From Rhea pennata (taxonomy: Eukaryota; Chordata; Aves; Rheiformes; Rheidae): a stretch of DNA of 64,000 nucleotides. The position numbers were made by a program, and so were the translations under genes. Every line of letters begins with the position of its first letter. The stretch's first letter is position 1. The stretch spans positions 7,636,001 through 7,700,000 of the forward strand of contig NC_084682.1 in NCBI RefSeq assembly GCF_028389875.1, in the 5' to 3' direction. Of this stretch, positions 10,401 to 23,100 are shown in pieces. The notes under the pieces are model-generated. The model was not told the DNA's origin. It did no database searches and worked only from the letters and a program-made list of their open reading frames with translations.

Positions 10401-13400
10401 CAAGCCGAGGGAAGCGGAGTGAGTCTCAGCGGCCGTGCCGAGGGCTGGCGGGCGGTGGGACGCGCCGGGGACGCGAGGTTGCGCTGGCGCCGGGGCCTGG
10501 GCAGTGCCGGGAAGGGGATATTGCTGCCAAGCGCCCTTCATCGGAAGGGCGGTTACTGGGAAGTGGCCTGTTCATGGCCAGGTTATTCCCTTCCCTTGGG
10601 AAGGGCACTTTCCTCCAAAGGGTAATGCCTGGAAAACGCTCTTTCCTTGGAAGGACAATTCCTAGGAAAGCCCTCTTCTTGAGGGACAATTCCTGGCAAA
10701 ACCCTTTGCCCAGAGGCTGGGAGCGGGAAGGGTGAGGGTGAGGCAGCTCAGCCTGCCCTCCAAGGACGTGCAGGCCTGGGGGCTGGCACGTCGGGCTGCC
10801 TCCTGCTCCGGGAAGTGCCTCTCCATCCTGCACTCGTCCCATCGCAGAGGCACCCTGGGATCCCTGCAGCTGCAGGTGCGGCTGCGGGACGAGACGGTGC
10901 TGCCCTCCAGCTGCTACCAGCCCTTGGTCCAGCTGCTGTGCCAAGAGGTGAAGTCGGGGCCCCAGGTGAGCGTTGCCCCGGCCGAGCATGCACCGTGCAT
11001 CCTGGGCACGTCGGCTCCTCGACGCGCGGTTGTTCACCGAAGCAGGGGTATCTGCTTCCCTAGTGCCGTCATATCTTCACCCCTGTCCCCACCAGGACGG
11101 CAAAGTGCACCTGATCACCCTCCTCGACGAGACCACCACGGCCGAGTGCCGGCAGGAGGTGGCCATCAACCTAGTTAGGCTCTTCCTGGGCCAGGGGCTG
11201 GTCAAGGAGTTCCTGGACCTGCTCTTCGAGCTGGAGCTGGCGAAGCCGTGTAAGGCTGGGAGCCGGGGCTGGCACGGGATTGCTGCGGGGCGGGTGACAT
11301 CTGTCCGTTGCCATCCCCAGCATGGGACCGTCCATCTCACGTTTTGCAGGTGAGCCCAACACTCTCTTCCGGAGTAATTCGCTGGCCTCCAAGTCGATGG
11401 AGTCCTTCCTCAAGGTGCCGTGTGCCACCCTGGCATGGGAATGTGCTCTGCCCTTCCCGCTGTCCTGCCGGGCTTCGCTTTGCCCACAGCGGGATCCTGA
11501 CGGGAACACTGGGCCAAACCCTGGCATTTGCAGGTCATCCCAGCTCTTTGGTGTCCCTGCGGGTCAGTGCCCCTGGGAGGGGGGCTGGCTCTGGGCAGGA
11601 GGGATCCTCACAGGGATCGCATCCCTGGCTTGCAGGGATGCGTGTTGCTGGGTGCCAGGAGGTGCGTGGAGGCACTAGGTGGTGGGGAAAGGTGTCAAAG
11701 AAACCCCAGGCGGCTCTTAGCAGGCGGATTTGGGTTGTCCGTAGCAGGTGCTGCCGGCAGAGCGGCCGCAGCGTGTCCCCAGCACCATCCCCTGTGCTGT
11801 CCCTCGCCAGGTGGCCGGGATGCAATACCTGCACGCCGTCCTCGGGCCCACCATCAACCGTGTGTTCGAGGAGAAGAAGTACGTGGAGCTGGACCCCAGC
11901 AAGGTGGAGATCAAAGACGTCGGGTAAGGGGCAGTGCAGCGGTGGGACGCGGACGGAAGGGGAAACGGTGGCCCGCAGCACCCGTGGGTGCCCCTGCCCG
12001 CGGCGGGGGCTGATGGCGGGCTGTGCCGCCAGGTGCTCGGGGCTGCACCGCGTGCAGACGGAGAGCGAGGTGATCGAGCAGAGCTGCCAGCACCTCCAGT
12101 CCTACCTGGGCGAGCTCCTGGCCGCCGTCGCCACGTCGGCCCGGGCCTGCCCCGCCGTCGTTCGCGCCGCTTTCCGCCAGCTCTTCTGGCGCGCCGGGGA
12201 GCGCTTCCCCGAGCCACAGCACCAGGTGGGCATGCGGGGAAAGCCCCTGGGCAGTGACGGATGATCCACGGCCCCGCTCTCCCTCGGAGCGGCGGCTTCC
12301 TGGGCTGGGAGCCTCGGCTCGGGCTGCGGCGCCCCAGGGTCCCCTCCGTGGCAGGGAGGTGGGCGCACCCCCCTGGGGTCGGTGCGCGGGGGAAGCAGGG
12401 GCACGCAGCGCCGATCTGCAGCTCCCGCGAGGCCCTGTGGCAGTGGCTCAGAATGGCAAAATTTTCTGGCTTCAAATTATTTGCAAATTGGAAGTTCCCT
12501 TGGAGATCCCCAGGGGATGGAGGACTGGAGGCATCGCCCCAAATCTTGGATCCTAACTCCTGGGGAAGATGAGTCTCTTCTTTGCAAGAAGAAGCTCTTC
12601 TGGCCCTTATCACCACAACTTCACTCCCACCCTGGCTGCAGTTGCATCTCACACAAGTACGGGATTCCCTTTCGTGCCATGGAGCCAGCTGCCACAGCCT
12701 CCCCAAGGCACCGGGGAGGAGCCCAGGGAATAAATCAACACGGGCCGTGCCTGGGGGATGTCACCACACGTCATGTGTGTCTTGTGCCCTGATGCATGTC
12801 CCATGCCCCTGCAGAACGTGAAGTTCATTGCCATCACCAGCTTCCTCTGCCTCCGATTCTTCTCGCCAGCCATCATGACCCCCAAACTCTTCCACCTCCG
12901 GGAGAAACACGCTGACTCCCGCACCAGCCGCACGCTGCTTCTCCTGGCCAAGGTGGGATGGGGATGCTGAAAGGGTTCCTGGCACCTGCTGTGGGTCACC
13001 TGGGCCGATCTGGGGAGGAGGGAAGGTGGGGCCCTGGTGCTTCTGTCCTCCTGGCCAGGGTGCTGTGTGGACCTCCCAGAGTTTTTCAGGTGCCTAGCCA
13101 CCTTCTTGCAGGGCCAGCTGGTGAGGAAGGGCCAGGAGACCTGGGCTCCCTCACAGCGCCCGTGGCCCTGACCCCGCTGTCCTTCATGGCTTCAGGCCGT
13201 CCAGATCGTGGGGAACATGGAGGTGGCAGCAGGGCGGGCCAAGGAGGCCTGGCTGGCCCCGCTGCAGCCCACACTGCAGCGCGGTGTCGCCCAGATGAAG
13301 GACTTCATCACTGAGCTGGTGGGCATCGAGGAGAAGGAAGGTGAGGAGGAGAGGCCGAGGGGATGGGCGCAGCCCCATGGTGCCTTCCTTGACAGGCGCG

Positions 13401-14687
13401 GGGCTGTTCCCCACAGAGTTGGACCTGCAGAACACCCTCACCCTGCAAACACTGGTCATCAAGGAGGGCCCGCTCTTCATCCACAAAACCAAGGGCAAGG
13501 GACCGCTGCTCTCCTCCTCCTCCAAGAAGCTGCACTTCTCCCTCACTAGTGAGGCCCTCAGTTTTGCCAAGACCCCCAGCTCCAAGGTAAGGGGGAGAGG
13601 GGATGTGTCGCAGTGGGGCTGGCGTTGCATGGGGAAAGGTGCTGGCAGAGCCATGGGCCCTGTCTTTGGGATGTGTGCCACCTCAGGGGGCCGGGCACAG
13701 GGCTCTGTATTGCATGGTGGGTCAAGGCTGATGACAGAGACGTGGCAGTGCCCCGTAGCTCCCTCTCCTTGGTGGCTCTCGGGTGTCTCTAGGGGCTGCA
13801 GGAAGGGTGCTAAGCCCCACTTTCTCCTCCGTCCCCCATGGCAGAAGAGCGGCTCCATCGCGCTGTCTAACATCCGGGCGGCCGAGAAGGTGGAGGAGAA
13901 GAGCTTCGGCAGCTCCCACGTGATGCAGGTCGTCTACGTGGACGAGGCAGGGCAGCAGGAGACGGCGTACCTGCAGTGCAAGGTGGGTGCGGGGGACCGG
14001 AGCTGCTGCGTGCCCCGTGCCCCCCTCGCTGCCCTGCCCCGTGTCATCCCACCCCGCAGTGTGTCAACGAGCTGAACCAGTGGCTCTCAGCCCTGCGCAA
14101 GGCCTGTGCCAACAACCCCAACATGCTCTGCTCCTACCACCCCGGTGTCTTCAGGGGGGACAAGTGGAGCTGCTGTCACCAGAAGGACAAGACGGGTACG
14201 GTGTGGTGGTGTGGGGGGGCCGTGGCCTGGCTCCCCACTGGGAAGCGGTGGGTCCCCAGCGGCGGCGGGTTTGTCCCCTAGGGCTGGGCTGCGACGCCAC
14301 CCGCCACGGCGTCACCCTGCGGGAGTGGAGCGACCCGCTGGACCCCGACATGGAGGCGCAGCTCCTCTTCCGCCACCTCTGCGGCCTGCGCGAGCCCATG
14401 CGGTGCGGCGGGGCCCGGGCCGGGGCGGGCCGGGGGGCACGGCGGCGGCCGCCTGGGCCTCACGGCTGCGTCCCTCTCGCTTCAGGGAGAAGTGCCGGGA
14501 GCTGCTGGAGGCCGAGGCCGCCCCCGGCGGGCCCCCGAGCCGCCGCTCGCCGCCCGCCGCGGGGGCGCCGCTGCCCGAGGGGCTGGGCCGGCTGCTGGCG
14601 GCGCTGCGGGACCTGGAGGGCTGCCACGGCCGGGCCGGCGCGGGCCGCGCGCCCGCCGCGGGGCCGCGCCCGGAGCTGCCGACGTGA
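4499..14687 (+). CDS. RASA4: RAS p21 protein activator 4 (CAPRI), Ca2+-regulated Ras GTPase-activating protein
   Basis: Twenty coding exons: 4499-4563, 8199-8255, 8442-8555, 8910-8971, 9162-9291, 9439-9520, 10095-10226, 10327-10418, 10848-10965, 11096-11249, 11350-11414, 11811-11923, 12033-12225, 12815-12952, 13196-13340, 13417-13586, 13845-13982, 14060-14195, 14282-14402, 14486-14687. They sum to 2427 nt, 808 residues, close to human RASA4 (about 803). Two C2 domains come first (about 1-110 and 135-240), with Ca2+-binding aspartates such as D21 and D27. The RasGAP domain follows (about 315-545), with the arginine finger R343 in LFRSNSLASKSMES and the FLCLRFFSPAI motif near 470. A PH domain (about 568-675) leads into a Btk-type zinc motif (HPGVF...WSCCHQ...GC). 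The family is recruited to the plasma membrane by Ca2+ and switches Ras off. The C-terminal tail is low-complexity, rich in Ala, Pro and Arg, and poorly conserved. No break is seen. Confidence 0.97.
4630..5000. repeat. Degenerate ~30-35-bp minisatellite in RASA4 intron 1
   Basis: Around ten diverged units are built on ggtgctttggggtgcccc and a tgccatgcct segment. The array starts about 70 bp after the first RASA4 exon. The rest of intron 1 (5000-8198) is GC-rich with long C runs near 5468, 6625 and 7240, and no gene I can support. Confidence 0.75.
9703..9757. repeat. Poly-T tract followed by (GTT)n in RASA4 intron 6
   Basis: An 18-base T run (9703-9720) passes into about seven GTT triplets and then more T-rich sequence. 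It resembles the tail of a retroposed element, but no body is recognisable next to it. Confidence 0.8.
10590..10705. repeat. Degenerate ~33-bp tandem repeat in RASA4 intron 8
   Basis: Diverged units resembling aaggacaattcctggaaaa followed by a CTCTTTCC-like block repeat about three to four times between exons 8 and 9. No coding potential is seen. Confidence 0.5.
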
Positions 14688-14707
14688 CGGGCCGCGGGGC
14701 CGGCGGC

Positions 14708-14713
14708 AATAAA
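14708..14713 (+). terminator. RASA4 polyA signal AATAAA
   Basis: AATAAA lies only 21 bp after the RASA4 stop codon, implying a very short 3' UTR, with cleavage probably around 14725-14740. The POLR2J promoter begins within about 70 bp. Confidence 0.85.
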
Positions 14714-14783
14714 GGCTCCTCGCACCCCGCGCCCGCTCCTCCTTCCCGGGCGCGGCGGGGCGGGGCGGGGGGCACGGCGGGAC

Positions 14784-15098
14784 ATGGGGGGCGCCACTGC
14801 TGACATCACTGCTGACGTCGCCGCTGACGTCGCCGCGGCCGTCGCCGTGACCCGCGCGTGGCGCCACAGGGCAGCGCCGCCGCCGGCAGCATGGCCCGGC
14901 GCGACGTCACTGACGGCGCCGCTGCTGACGTCACCGGAAGCCGCCACCGCGGGTTCTGCGCGGAGCCCTCCGGGCCGCGGCGGGGCGCTGGAGGCGCCGC
15001 CCACCGGCAGGCGGGGCGGCCGGAAGGGGGGGGAAGCAGGCGGCGGGCGGAAGTGACGTGGTGGGCGCCGTGGTAACGGCGGGGCGAGCGGCGGCGGG
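14784..15098 (+). promoter_or_regulatory. POLR2J promoter with clustered CRE and ETS sites
   Basis: Successive CREB/ATF-like sites: TGACATCA at 14801, TGACGTCG at 14813 and 14825, GACGTCAC at 14903, and a perfect TGACGTCA at 14926-14933 touching an ETS core CCGGAAG (14934-14940). A composite GCGGAAGTGACGTG sits at 15047-15060, about 40 bp before the start codon. ETS plus CRE composites near the start are typical of TATA-less housekeeping promoters. Factor binding is inference. Confidence 0.65.
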
Positions 15099-16468
<1,370 letters not shown>

Positions 16469-16894
16469 AATTATCATGTTTAGAATGGTCTGTATTTCTG
16501 ATATAGAGTGATACGGCTATTTTAGTTGAATGCTTTATTTAAACCTTCATTTGTAGCGAAGATTTCCTACTTGTCCCACTTGTTTTCTAATTTTTGACAG
16601 CAACTACACTAGTTTGGGGGATTTTTGGACTAGTTTTGCAGTCTGCCAAGAGGATAAAAGTCCTGTTTGATGGATAATTCATTAAAATAATTTTTACTTT
16701 CCTAATGGGAACCGTAAGGCAAATACTTGTGCTAGGCTGTTGACAGGTGTGTGTGTTAGCCCAGTGACTGTACTTCCAGCATGAGAAATTGCTGAGTAGT
16801 GAGGTAGATGAACTCTCCTAGCACTGCCCCATTCCTACTATTTTTTTTCCCCCTCCAAAAAGTCTAAGCACTGCCAACTGAACTGGTATTTTGT

Positions 16895-16900
16895 TTTATT
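16895..16900 (-). terminator. LRWD1 polyA signal (TTTATT on + strand)
   Basis: AATAAA on the minus strand, about 230 nt after the LRWD1 stop codon. The 660-bp interval 16469-17126 holds the facing 3' UTRs of POLR2J and LRWD1 and no other gene. Confidence 0.6.
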
Positions 16901-17126
16901 AAGTGTCATTTCTATAAAACAAATGCACAAATTGTGAAAACTTACAGTAAAAGAAACTGGATGTTTACAATGACTTGATGAGTTATAACAAACTCTTCCC
17001 CCCCCCTTTTTTTTTGTTTTCTTGCACAATAATAGCTGGTCTAGAAAATCTCATGGTTACATGGGTAACAGTCACTAATACTGCACTATGTCAAAGCACG
17101 GGAATGAAACGTTCTGTTACAAGTAA

Positions 17127-20100
17127 CTATGACTTCTTCTTCCAAATGGCTGTTATGTTCACACTAGTTAAAGCAACAAGATAAGTGAAGGTTGGGTCTG
17201 TTATCACATTGTTTACTAGCACTTCAGTCAGCTGTTCCCCATTTACTCGAAGCTCTGGCCACTTGAGAATCTAGGAAGAGAACAGAGTTTGTGTAGAAAA
17301 GGAATGTAACTTGGAGGATACTAACTTTGCAAATCTTGGTTTGACCACTGGGTTGCTGTGGAATCTGCTTCCAGAGCAGTGCTCTATCCCTACCAACCTG
17401 GGATCCCCTTTCTCATGGTAAGACATGCACCTTTTTTTGATTGTCTTACATTGACCTAGTTCTCTCATGTCTTTTTCAAAAGGACTAGGATTTAATGTAG
17501 AAGGATTTCATCAGAAAGGCAAAATTCAAAGCAGCTAGCCCTCACTCCTGGAAGAACTGACTTGATTTGGGCTTACAGTCATAGTGAAAGTTTATGTATG
17601 TTACTGTTCTTTGAACATCTTTTATCATGCAGGAGGATACTACACACCTAAGATAGGACTGTCTCCAGAGGCCAGGAAAGGACTAACCAAAAAAGTGGCA
17701 AAAGCATAGCAAAGCAGCCAGCAGGCTTTTGTATGTGCAGGTCTGCCTGCAAACAGCTGCTATGATTATCTTCCCCTCAGCAAGTCAGTGAATCAGTATC
17801 TATCTGCACACTGGTTAACTAGGTGCAGAAATTAAATCTCTTGTCAGGATGTCAGTTTAAGCATAAGTTTTGTTATAAAAGGCCCTTCCTGCTGGGAAGA
17901 CTTGTCAGGCTGCAGAGTGCAAGAGTAAATAGACTTGTTCTACAGCTCCTTGATCCTTTCAGAATTGTGTTTCTCTGAGTTTTGAAAGATGGCCTCGGTC
18001 ACGCTCTGAAAAGATTGCTTTTAAAGGAACAAGTCAAAGGTGAACGTTAGAGAAAACAATAGGCCAGCTTTGGTATAATTGTGCTTAAGAAACTCAGGCC
18101 AGGTGGCACCAGTCTGAGCAGCTGCACAGGGAAGGACAAGAAGCCAGTTCCAAGGGGAAAATGAGACCTACCTGCGTGGGAGGGATTCTCTTGTCTGAGC
18201 GTTTTCCTTTTGCAGTACTCCATGCTGTGGTGTAGTTTGAGAGACTGTACATCCACACACTTCCCTTCTCATCACCACAGAACACATATTCTTTTGCTGT
18301 AAGAGCAAAAGAAGCAGCTGGAAAACTACTGTGAAGCTGAGAGTGCATTTCTCTATAAAGTACAGCTCAAGACAGTGCTGTAAGATCCTAGGAGAGGATG
18401 TCACATTTCAACAACATTCTAGCACAAAAAGCCTAAGTTACTTAGCCTTGGATTAAAATTCTATTTTGCTTAAATATTCTAGTCTAGTAAAGAAAAGCTA
18501 GTTATAAATGTTTTGGGGAGATCTCTCTGACTTTTAAACTTTCCAAGGCTGAAATAAATGAGTTGGCTTTGGAAAGTGGATATCAGATGAGGTTTGTTTA
18601 TTCTTTGTTCATTTTAAAAACCAGATGCCTTCTGTGTGGAAGGCTTACCACTTGTTTTAGATGCAGTAAGTAGTAATATGGTTTCAGGAAAGCTTTATCA
18701 CCAATGGAGTGCCTCAAAGACCCTACAGGGAAGACGATGTTGGCACTATACAGGCAGTCTAACACTGTAAGCTAGAACTGTTCCCCCTTCTATGGGAAAT
18801 GGTATGCCTGCATTTATATAGCCCGAACCCAAACCCTGCTAATACAGCTGCAGAGCTCCCAAATAGGAGCTGGTGCCTGTCTGCCGCTACGCTCTGTTGG
18901 AGCGTGCAGTGCTGAGGTGAGAGCTCCTGCTGCTCGCAGGGAGGCTGATCAGAGGCTGTCCCTCAGCTTGTGCAGGAGCAGTGCTGCCTACCTGGGCAGG
19001 TGCTGAGCGTGAGGTAAGACATGTCTGTTGTGGACCACTCGAGCTCAGCTAGAATAACTGCAGATACCGTTCGCTGACAGGCTTTCCCCTTTCCATCAAA
19101 TGATCGACTCCAGCTCCATAAGTATATGCAACCTAGTTTAGAGCTCTTGGAAACTATGGATAAAAGACAAGAGATGCAGTGTCAGCTGCTGATAATGCCC
19201 CAAAACAAAGGCTAGCACTGAGGTCAGGTGTTCTGTCCTGACTGTGAACCATTACAACCTCCTGTGCCTTGTTTCAGGATAATGTGAGGCTGCAGAGAGG
19301 ATTATTCATCCCATGTTTATGTTCCTGGACTGCTGGACAAGTGTAAGCTTTTCAGTGGCAGAAAGACCTTCTCCTACCCAGTGCTTTGAGCATCTTTCCA
19401 GGCTGGGGAACCCTACTTTCCTGTAAAACACTGCTGCCTCCAGCCTTAAAGGCAAAAAGGACTCATCCGCTCCAGTTCGGCAGTGCCAGGCTGAGTGTGC
19501 TCACTGGGACGGGTCCATCTTCCCTGCTTGAAGACAGGTTTGTGCCTCTCGTCCCTGTCTTGCAGGAAGCTAGGTGACTGTGAAAGACAACTGGGTTCTC
19601 TGTAGCCCCCAACAGCCTGCAGGAGTGGTAACTGAACCCCACGCAGCAGCCCCTCTGCTCAGCACACTGGCTTCAGACTTCCTTATTCTCGGGCGCCCAG
19701 CTCTTTTTGTGGATTTGAGTAATGTGCTTATACTCACCTATGACATCGTCATTCAAAAATGCCAAACCATCAACCCTGTGAGAAGTTGTCATATCCCCCT
19801 CATCATCAGGAAATTGGAATATGGCTTCAAAAGGCCTGCAGAGGAGAGGAAGGGTGAAATACTGCACAAGGCCTGAACAGGCACCAAGATCTTAGTGGCA
19901 TAGCCTAAAGATAACTGAACTGAAAGGACACTTGGACACACAACCCAGGAAATGAAGCTCTGTCATTACTGAGCCTCTTGCTAAAATGAGCAGAAGAATG
20001 CCCAGTTGAGACTGCTTATGCTTTCCACTAGCTGGGTTAGTTAATACAGCAAGACCTCCGCTTGTGTAAGCGATTGCTGTTTTAACTTTCGGTAGGCATC

Positions 20101-23100
20101 AGGATTACTATCTGTCAGCATGGCAGGACTTCACTTGCTCCTTTCTTATAGTATTTTTCTGGTGCCTAGAATGTGCTATTCTAGCATAGCTGTGGCAACT
20201 CATGTTGTCCTGTATACTGCCAGTTTCCTGCGTAATGTCACATACCAGAACTAGGGTATGTGCTACTATAAGAGGAACTTGGTCCAAAAATGAATGCTCC
20301 CTTCAAGACACATTTAAGATGACAGCCCCCTTAGTTTTAGGCTATTATACCCATTTATATTATACCCATTTCAGCCTTCCTTCAAAGAAGTCTGTAACAC
20401 TGAAGCATCAGTGGAGCTTAATAAAAGCAGGGCTTCAAATTTTGAGCACACCTTTAGCATTACGCTAGTATTATTACGCCACTACAGAGGGGAAAAGCAT
20501 GTTCTAAGTTTGGTAGGACATGCTGATTTCCTTGAGCAGCCCTTGAACAGAAAGGAAGTCGCTGTTAGGATTAGCTGCTTGTTCCTGCTTGTTACGGAAT
20601 GTGAATGTACATCCCCAGCTTTTGGTTCTCACCTGCTTTTCTGCTCCTTATCCAGTTTTATATTCCAGGTAAAGCAGCCTTCTTCACAGCCAGCCAGCAG
20701 GTACTGATCCGGGCAGGTGGGGACCAAGGCAATCCGTAAGGGAATAGAGAGGGCTTCCAGCACCAGCAGCTGGCTAACAACAGAAAACAAACAGTTAAGC
20801 GGTGCTGCAAAGTGACAGTTACAGGCTCCTGCACTGGCCACATCTAGTTTTTGAACCTTTACCTTGCTTTGAAATTGTAGTCACAGTCTGGAATCCCAAT
20901 ATCCCAGAGTGCAATTCGCTTGTCATAGGATGCAGCTGTGGGGCACAGAAGAGAAGCAGGTAGTGGCACCACTGCCCATCTGGCTCTTTTTGGGCCAGTT
21001 GGAAATTCTACCTGTGTCACAGGCGGTAATATGCTAAGCCTGTGGCACCAGAGAGTGCATTAAAACACAGCAGCAGTCACAGAGGCTCCTGTCTTAACAA
21101 CACTTCACAGATGTTGTCAAACATGCACATTCACTTATTTGCATTTTTTTATGTGTACACGTTTAGAGAAGTGGACAAAAGGAAAAAGTCTGTTTCCTGG
21201 TGTCCATTATTAAACTGTGGTTTCACAAGGTCATTAATTAGTGCCAATTCGAGCTCATTTTTCTGATCGTTCATTTGTCCTAGTGGAACTCTAAATTGCT
21301 GGTTTCAACTCCTACTTCTCAGGCATATGCCACTCTATTCTACATATCCATGGCTTACTGTGTTCACATCTACAGCAACTCCCATTGGGAATTCAAGCTC
21401 AAATCTGAAGAGTGAAATATTTTTAATGTCTTTTTGTTCCCAAGCTGATATACTGACAGTAAAAACAACCTCAGAGCAACCTGGATTCTAATCATATAGA
21501 ATCCCTCACATTCAAGAGTAAACAAGTTACTAGCCAGTCTCCAAAGAGGCACATAATGGCTGTCAATTTATTAAATTTATCTGGGCAAATAAATGAACCT
21601 TGCTGTGCAACCTAGAGGGCACCATCAAGATTGTAAACCTTTGTCAACTGAAGTGTTATAAATGGATGTGCTATCGACCTCCTCATCACTTTAGGCTACT
21701 TCCTACATTCCTGAGCATACTCTTGAAAAGCATTCACTATGATGTCTGTGTTTAAAGAAACAAACAAAAAATAAATAAATAAAACATTCTTAATGGTTCG
21801 CATAACAATGCAGTTACTCCAGGGTGTGGGTAATTCCAGGCAAAAGAAACAATATGTCCAGCAGGGTGAAGGTGTGGGCAGAATGACTCCAAAACAGCTT
21901 ACTTTACAGGCATGACAATGCAGCTGCAATTTGTAATACAATGGTTCATTTCCCACCAGTCCTTAAACCTCAGTCTCTGTGGACCCTGCTGTGGTAAAGC
22001 TCTCTTCTACCTCAGGACCTAATAAAAACTTCTGACAAGGCACAAGACTTTATCAAAAACAACTAAGCACACAGTTTTGCTCACTGGAAAAAAAATGAAA
22101 CCCAACAGCCCGTTATACGCTGCATTGCTCCAGTTGCCGAGCTTGACAAGAGCCCTGCCAGCTGACCACTCACTACCTGGCCCCAGCCGGCCGCTCTGAC
22201 TATCATTCTTCTTACTTATCCCTGCGGAACTGATCTGCTGCTCGCGTGACAGCCACCCTGAGAGGTGGCATGCCAGGAAGCTACTGAGCAAGAAACAGGA
22301 GCTGCCACACCTCAGCTAAAGTGCCAGACTTTGTGGCTGAAACAATCTGTACCTTCTGTAGATTAATGCAGTAGGAGATGTACATGACTCACTCCGTAAT
22401 GTCTGTCCATGCTCTTTGTACGTGTGGTCCCTCTGAGTGTCCACGTACCAATACCTGCTTGCACACTGATGACAATTTCCCCCTATTAAGGAAGCCCAGC
22501 CTTTTCTGTGTTACTCACTAAAACTAAAGAGATTTTGAACTAGAGACTTACTGAAGAGGTGAGTTTTGTGAGATGGACTGAAGCAGATAGTAGCAATGGG
22601 CTTTTTATGAGCCTTTATCTCTCCGTAGCAGAAGTCAGCCGCCACATGAATCAGTTTGACAATCCCTCTCCTCCCAGCAGCTGCCAAGATATTATGAGTT
22701 TTCTTCCGACTGTCGCTGATTACCATTGTGAGAGTTGTCCATGCAACACTGAAAAACTCCTAGCATAGGAAAGAAACTAAGAATAGCATGAAAGAGAACA
22801 GTCAGCAGGATGGCTGCTAAGTCAGAGATAGGACAACCATCAGGAGAATTATTCAAGTGAAATGACATGACTATTCAAGCCAGAGCATTGAATCTCAAAA
22901 CAATCCTCAAAAGAACACAGACTATCAAAACAGACTGCTGTCAGACATTCTTAGCAGCCTAGATACATGTACATACACCTGTGTGAGGAAAACAGAGGTG
23001 GACTAATCTTTTAAACTAACGAAAAGCAGGCTAAAAGGATCACCAAGAAATGTTTACCATCTATCTTCATCCTCTTCAGACCTGTCCACACTAATGCTTG

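Noticed and set aside
11308-12706. Plus and minus frames of over 300 codons across RASA4 exons 11-13
   Set aside because: They ignore well-supported splice sites and read introns; the correct exons give a continuous RASA4 protein in another arrangement.
14858-15076. Open frame with an ATG in the POLR2J promoter
   Set aside because: Its stop lies before the POLR2J start, it spans CRE and ETS sites, and there is no evidence it is transcribed.
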